From NCBI RefSeq assembly GCF_019711615.1, contig NZ_JAIGNS010000002.1, forward strand, positions 62,001 to 126,000: a stretch of DNA of 64,000 nt, read 5' to 3'. The first letter of the stretch is position 1; the number at the start of each line of letters is the position of its first letter. A model generated the notes under the pieces. The model saw only the letters and a program-made list of their open reading frames with translations, made no database searches and had not been told where the DNA came from. Both the position numbers and the translations under genes were made by a program. Below are positions 60,031 through 64,000 of this stretch, one piece after another. Source of the stretch: Qipengyuania intermedia. GTDB lineage: Bacteria > Pseudomonadota > Alphaproteobacteria > Sphingomonadales > Sphingomonadaceae.

Positions 60031-61788
60031 ATGCTCTCGCGTTACCTGCCGATCCTCGAATGGGGTCGGACATATAACCGGTCGATCCTGACCAATGACC
60101 TGATGGCCGCGATTATCGTGACCATCATGCTTATTCCGCAGAGCCTCGCCTACGCCTTGCTGGCAGGGCTGCCGCCGGTCGTGGGCCTCTATGCCTCGAT
60201 CCTGCCGCTGGTCCTCTATGCCATTTTCGGCACCAGCCGGACCCTGGCAGTCGGGCCTGTGGCGGTCGTATCATTGATGACGGCAAGCGCGGCGGGCGCG
60301 GTGGCGGCGCAAGGGACGGCGGAGTATCTGGAAGCAGCGATCACGCTGGCGATGCTGTCCGGTGTCATGCTGGCCATCCTCGGCCTTCTGCGCGCCGGAT
60401 TCCTGGCGAACCTGCTTTCGCACCCGGTCATTAGCGGGTTCATCACCGCCAGCGGCATTCTTATCGCAACCAGCCAGTTGAAGCACATCCTCGGCATTAC
60501 CGCTGGCGGCGACAACTGGCCAAGCATGCTCGGGTCTCTGGCGAGATCGATCACCGAAACCAATCCCTGGACGCTTGCCATCGGCATCCCGGCGACGATC
60601 TTCCTGTTCTGGGTGCGCAAGGGCGCCAAGCCCGCGTTGCAACGCTTGGGCCTTCCCGCACGCGCCGCCGACATGACGGCCAAGGCCGGGCCGGTCGTGG
60701 CGGTGGCGTTGACGATCATGGCCGCAATCGCGTTCGACCTTGGCGACAAGGGTGTGAAGCTCGTGGGCGCTATCCCGCAGGGCCTGCCACCGTTTGCCCT
60801 GCCATCGACGGACTTGTCGCTGATCCAGCAATTGTGGGTCCCGGCGTTGCTTATTTCGATCATCGGCTTCGTAGAGAGCGTGTCCGTCGCCCAGACGCTG
60901 GCCGCCAAGCGCCGTCAACGCATCGAGCCTGACCAAGAACTGATCGGCCTAGGTGCTGCCAATATCGCCAGTGCTTTTTCAGGAGGCTATCCGGTGACCG
61001 GCGGCTTTGCCCGCTCGGCAGTAAACTTCGATGCCGGCGCTGAGACGCCTGCTGCCGGAGCCTTCACCGCCGTCGGTATCGCGCTGGCGACGCTGTTCCT
61101 CACGCCGCTGCTGTTCAGTCTGCCGATTGCGACCTTGGCCGCGACCATCATCGTGGCGGTGCTGAGCCTTGTCGACATGAAGACACCCGGGCAACTGTGG
61201 CGCTATTCCAAGGCCGATTTCGCCGCGCATGTCGCCACCATCGCCGTCACCCTGATCGCTGGGGTCGAGCTTGGCGTGATCACCGGCGTGGCGGTCGGCC
61301 TCCTGCTCTATCTCTACCGCGCCAGCCGTCCGCACGCAGCCATTGTCGGGCGCGTGCCAGAGACCGAACACTTCCGTAATGTCGAGCGGCATTGCGTCTT
61401 CACCGTCCCGCATGTCCTTTCGATCCGCATCGACGAGGCGCTGACCTATCTCAACGCGCGCTGGCTGGAAGAATATGTACTCGAACGCGTCGCCGAGCGG
61501 CCGGAGCTCAGGCACGTAATCCTGATGTGCAGTGCGGTGAACGAGATCGATGCTTCGGGCCTCGAAAGCCTCGAAGCGATCAACCACCGGCTCGGTGACG
61601 GCGGGATCGGCCTGCATCTGTCCGAGGTCAAAGGCCCGGTGATGGACCGGCTGAAGCGCACGCATTTTCTGGATGAGTTGAACGGCAAGGTATTCCTGTC
61701 GCAGGACCGGGCATTTGCCGAAGTCTCGAAAGACAATGGCGAACCGCCGCCTCCGGTGGATCACTATCTCGCCCGCGGAATGATCTGA
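60031..61788 (+). CDS. SulP-family inorganic anion transporter with STAS domain
   Basis: 585 residues. About 12-14 TM helices (ITNDLMAAIIVTIMLIPQSLAYALLAGLPP region is the SulP opening; ISAFSGGYPVTGGFARSAVN-type segment is typical), then a C-terminal STAS domain with HVILMCSAVNEIDASGLESL. In this operon the substrate is likely sulfate or sulfite produced by the dioxygenase, or sulfite export; SulP proteins can also move bicarbonate. ATG 60031 is 15 bp after sqr, with GAGGGG upstream. Confidence 0.9.
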   Translation: MLSRYLPILEWGRTYNRSILTNDLMAAIIVTIMLIPQSLAYALLAGLPPVVGLYASILPLVLYAIFGTSRTLAVGPVAVVSLMTASAAGAVAAQGTAEYLEAAITLAMLSGVMLAILGLLRAGFLANLLSHPVISGFITASGILIATSQLKHILGITAGGDNWPSMLGSLARSITETNPWTLAIGIPATIFLFWVRKGAKPALQRLGLPARAADMTAKAGPVVAVALTIMAAIAFDLGDKGVKLVGAIPQGLPPFALPSTDLSLIQQLWVPALLISIIGFVESVSVAQTLAAKRRQRIEPDQELIGLGAANIASAFSGGYPVTGGFARSAVNFDAGAETPAAGAFTAVGIALATLFLTPLLFSLPIATLAATIIVAVLSLVDMKTPGQLWRYSKADFAAHVATIAVTLIAGVELGVITGVAVGLLLYLYRASRPHAAIVGRVPETEHFRNVERHCVFTVPHVLSIRIDEALTYLNARWLEEYVLERVAERPELRHVILMCSAVNEIDASGLESLEAINHRLGDGGIGLHLSEVKGPVMDRLKRTHFLDELNGKVFLSQDRAFAEVSKDNGEPPPPVDHYLARGMI

Positions 61789-61862
61789 TTGTTGCGCCTG
61801 AGGCAAGTTCCGTTGTGTTTGTTCGACTGCTCCAGCCGCACCGAATCATGTAAGGCCGTTTC

Positions 61863-63305
61863 ATGCTCGATTTTCTCGACGCTCTGATGCTTGCGCGCAT
61901 CCAGTTCGCCTTCACGGTGAGTTTCCATTTCTTTTTCCCGGCGTTTTCGATCGGCTTGGCGAGTTACCTCATGGTGCTCGAAGGCCTCTGGCTGAAAACC
62001 GGGCGGCAGATCTATCTCGACCTGTTCAAATACTGGCTCAAGATATTCGCCATCGCCTTCGCCATGGGCGTCGTTTCGGGGATCGTGATGAGCTACCAGT
62101 TCGGCACGAACTGGTCGGTCTTTTCCGACGTGGCCGGGCCGGTCATCGGGCCGCTCATGGCTTACGAGGTGCTGACCGCCTTCTTCCTCGAGGCAGGCTT
62201 CCTCGGTGTCATGCTTTTCGGCATGAACAAGGTCGGCAAGAAGCTGCATTTCGCAGCGACCTGCATGGTGGCGCTTGGCACATTCGTTTCGGCGTTCTGG
62301 ATCCTGTCTGTGAACAGCTGGATGCAGACGCCGACGGGTTACGAGATCGCTGCGAACGGGCAGTTCCTGCCCGGTCCGAGCTGGTGGGACATCGTGTTCA
62401 ATCCCAGTTTCCCGTATCGCCTCGTGCATACCGTCATGGCCGCTTACCTGACGACCGCGTTCGTGGTGGGCGGGGTGGGAGCGTGGCACCTGCTCAAGGA
62501 CAGTACCAACCTGCACGCGCGCAAGATGTTCTCGATGGCGATGTGGATGGCGGCCATCGTGACTCCCCTGCAGATCTTCGCGGGTGACATGCACGGCCTC
62601 AACACGCTCGAGCACCAGCCGCAAAAAGTGATGGCGATGGAAGGGCATTTCGATAGCCATCCGGACGGTGCGCCGCTGATCCTGTTCGGCATTCCCGACA
62701 GCGAGGCCAAGACGGTCCGCTACGCGATCCAGATTCCCAAACTGTCCTCGCTGATCCTCAAACACGATCTCGATGCGCCAATGGCGGGGCTCGATACGAT
62801 CCCGGACGACGAGGAACCCCCGGTCGGCGTGGTGTTCTGGTCCTTCCGCGTGATGGTGGGGATCGGTTTCGCCATGCTCGGCATCGGTGCATGGAGCCTG
62901 CTCGCGCGGTGGCGCCGCAAGCTCTACGACTGGCCCTGGCTGCACAGGGCCGCGCTCGTCATGGCACCATCCGGCTTCGTTGCCGTGCTGGCAGGGTGGA
63001 TCACCACCGAGGTCGGCCGCCAGCCATATGTGATCTACGGCCTTCTTCGCACGGCAGATGCGGCGAGCCCGCTGGACGCGCCAGCCGTCGCGGCATCGCT
63101 GCTGGCCTTCATTGTCGTCTATTTCGCCGTATTTGGCGTTGGCGTGTGGTACATCCTGCGACTGATGGGCAAGGTCCCGCACGTGGGCGAGGTGGGGGTC
63201 AAACGCGGCGACACCGGTCCGATCCGCACCGCCGGTATCACCCCGGGCCCGACCCAGAACCCGGGCCATGACGAGCCGCTTCCGGCCGACAAGGAAGACG
63301 TGTGA
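61863..63305 (+). CDS. cydA: Cytochrome bd-type quinol oxidase subunit I
   Basis: 480 residues. RIQFAFTVSFHFFFPAFSIG holds the heme b595-side His22. YEVLTAFFLEAGFLG carries conserved Glu residues, and WITTEVGRQPYVIYGLLRT the GRQPW-like motif. The Q-loop is short, the form typical of cyanide-insensitive (CIO) oxidases. Bd oxidases resist sulfide, fitting the preceding sqr/pdo genes. The 74-bp gap after SulP has no terminator. Its TGA overlaps the cydB start. Confidence 0.94.
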   Translation: MLDFLDALMLARIQFAFTVSFHFFFPAFSIGLASYLMVLEGLWLKTGRQIYLDLFKYWLKIFAIAFAMGVVSGIVMSYQFGTNWSVFSDVAGPVIGPLMAYEVLTAFFLEAGFLGVMLFGMNKVGKKLHFAATCMVALGTFVSAFWILSVNSWMQTPTGYEIAANGQFLPGPSWWDIVFNPSFPYRLVHTVMAAYLTTAFVVGGVGAWHLLKDSTNLHARKMFSMAMWMAAIVTPLQIFAGDMHGLNTLEHQPQKVMAMEGHFDSHPDGAPLILFGIPDSEAKTVRYAIQIPKLSSLILKHDLDAPMAGLDTIPDDEEPPVGVVFWSFRVMVGIGFAMLGIGAWSLLARWRRKLYDWPWLHRAALVMAPSGFVAVLAGWITTEVGRQPYVIYGLLRTADAASPLDAPAVAASLLAFIVVYFAVFGVGVWYILRLMGKVPHVGEVGVKRGDTGPIRTAGITPGPTQNPGHDEPLPADKEDV

Positions 63306-64000
63306 TGGACCTGACAGTCATCTGGGCCTTCATCATCGCCTTCGCCGTCTTCGCCTACGTGGTGATGGACGGGTTCGACCTCGGCATCGGCATCCTGTTC
63401 CCGACCCTTAAGGTCGGGCAGGGACGGGACCGGGCGATGAACTCCATCGCTCCGGTGTGGGACGGCAACGAAACCTGGCTGGTGCTCGGCGGGGGCGGTC
63501 TCTTCGCGGCATTCCCGCTGGCTTATGCAGTCGTGTTGCCTGCCACCTATCCGCTAATCATCGCCATGCTGCTTGGCCTAGTCTTTCGCGGAGTCGCCTT
63601 CGAGTACCGCTGGCGTGATCCGGCACACCGGCCGTTCTGGGACGCAGCGTTCTTCGGCGGATCGCTGGTGGCGGCTATGGCGCAGGGCATGACGCTCGGC
63701 GCGCTGTTGCAGGGGGTCGAAGTGGTCGACCGGGCCTATGCCGGGAGCTGGTTCGACTGGCTGACGCCGTACACATTGCTGTGCGGGCTGGGCGTGGTCG
63801 CAGGCTATGCGCTGCTCGGTAGCACATGGCTCATCTGGAAGCTCGATGGCGGCGCGCAAAAGCATGCCCGCTGGCTCGCTCTGCGCGCCGCAATTGCCAC
63901 GATCGTGCTGATGGGAGCGGTGAGCCTCTACAACATCTTCCTCAACGCCGAATATGCCGAACGCTGGCTGACAGCGCCGGAAATCTACTTTGCCGCGCCG
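63305..64000 (+). CDS. cydB: Cytochrome bd-type quinol oxidase subunit II (partial, runs off the window)
   Basis: The first 232 codons are present. MDLTVIWAFIIAFAVFAYVV, then MDGFDLGIGILFP and the WDGNETWLVLGGGGLFAAFP block are diagnostic of CydB/CioB. Several TM helices are visible, ending at AEIYFAAP-like sequence at the edge. ATG 63305 overlaps the cydA stop (GTGATGG). Any small CydX or further sulfur genes would lie beyond the window. Confidence 0.94.
   Translation, partial: MDLTVIWAFIIAFAVFAYVVMDGFDLGIGILFPTLKVGQGRDRAMNSIAPVWDGNETWLVLGGGGLFAAFPLAYAVVLPATYPLIIAMLLGLVFRGVAFEYRWRDPAHRPFWDAAFFGGSLVAAMAQGMTLGALLQGVEVVDRAYAGSWFDWLTPYTLLCGLGVVAGYALLGSTWLIWKLDGGAQKHARWLALRAAIATIVLMGAVSLYNIFLNAEYAERWLTAPEIYFAAP

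Overview
This window reads as chromosomal DNA of a high-GC alphaproteobacterium. The gene set (UbiE/UbiB/UbiG ubiquinone synthesis, fused PabBC, type II sulfide:quinone reductase, glutathione-dependent formaldehyde oxidation, intracellular PHA depolymerase, PPK2) and the protein styles fit Sphingomonadales, most likely Erythrobacteraceae. That placement is inferred from family recognition, not from a search. Coding density is very high, with many ATGA or TGATG overlaps. No intergenic stretch exceeds 300 bases. I saw no rRNA, CRISPR array, insertion sequence or prophage.

Layout. 1-10.4 kb: end of a sensor kinase gene, HerA-like ATPase, pabBC, RluA-type pseudouridine synthase, ribosome-rescue factor arfB, rpmG, lolA, a strong small-RNA candidate with its own promoter and terminator (about 5741-5863), xthA, ribA, a GNAT enzyme, psd, a DksA-type zinc finger and a beta-helix protein. 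10.4-14.5 kb: a three-gene SPFH/ribbon-helix-helix/two-TM cluster, recQ and two tiny acidic lipoproteins. 14.5-19 kb: an acyl-CoA operon (dehydrogenase, CoA-transferase, thiolase, MaoC hydratase). 19-28.3 kb: ppk2, phhA, a third acidic lipoprotein, a GlsB/YeaQ protein, uppP, M13 peptidase, an MsbA-type ABC exporter, phaZ with a palindromic operator, and a SpoIIAA-like protein. 28.3-31.6 kb: a formaldehyde-oxidation operon that also carries a ProX-type tRNA-editing protein. 31.7-47.8 kb: small exported proteins, GST, mutM, ubiE-ubiB, coaBC with a long acidic linker, dut, yebC-ruvC, an ArsC-like protein, ubiG, lysC, purT and a nitronate-monooxygenase-like protein. 47.9-50.2 kb: a winged-helix regulator divergent from a trimeric-autotransporter-like adhesin, separated by AT-rich DNA. 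50.2-55.5 kb: purU, a quinohemoprotein alcohol dehydrogenase, a dienelactone-hydrolase-like lipoprotein, an NDUFA9-like protein and tRNA-Leu(CAG).

55.5-64 kb is the most striking region. An ArsR-family repressor and a 1-Cys peroxiredoxin are divergent from a tightly overlapped run: persulfide dioxygenase, two YeeE/YedE half-permeases, a TIGR01244 sulfurtransferase-like protein, type II SQR, a SulP anion transporter, and cydAB of a bd-type quinol oxidase (cydB runs off the window). Together these form a plausible route: sulfide to quinol plus persulfide (SQR), persulfide to sulfite (PDO), anion movement (SulP), and quinol to oxygen through a bd oxidase, a type known to tolerate sulfide. The repressor has no cysteine, so it cannot use the dithiol switch known for BigR/SqrR. 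Other items worth following are the small-RNA candidate, the adhesin, a one-base acceptor-stem imbalance in tRNA-Leu, the CoaBC linker, and the degenerate zinc-finger Cys in MutM.
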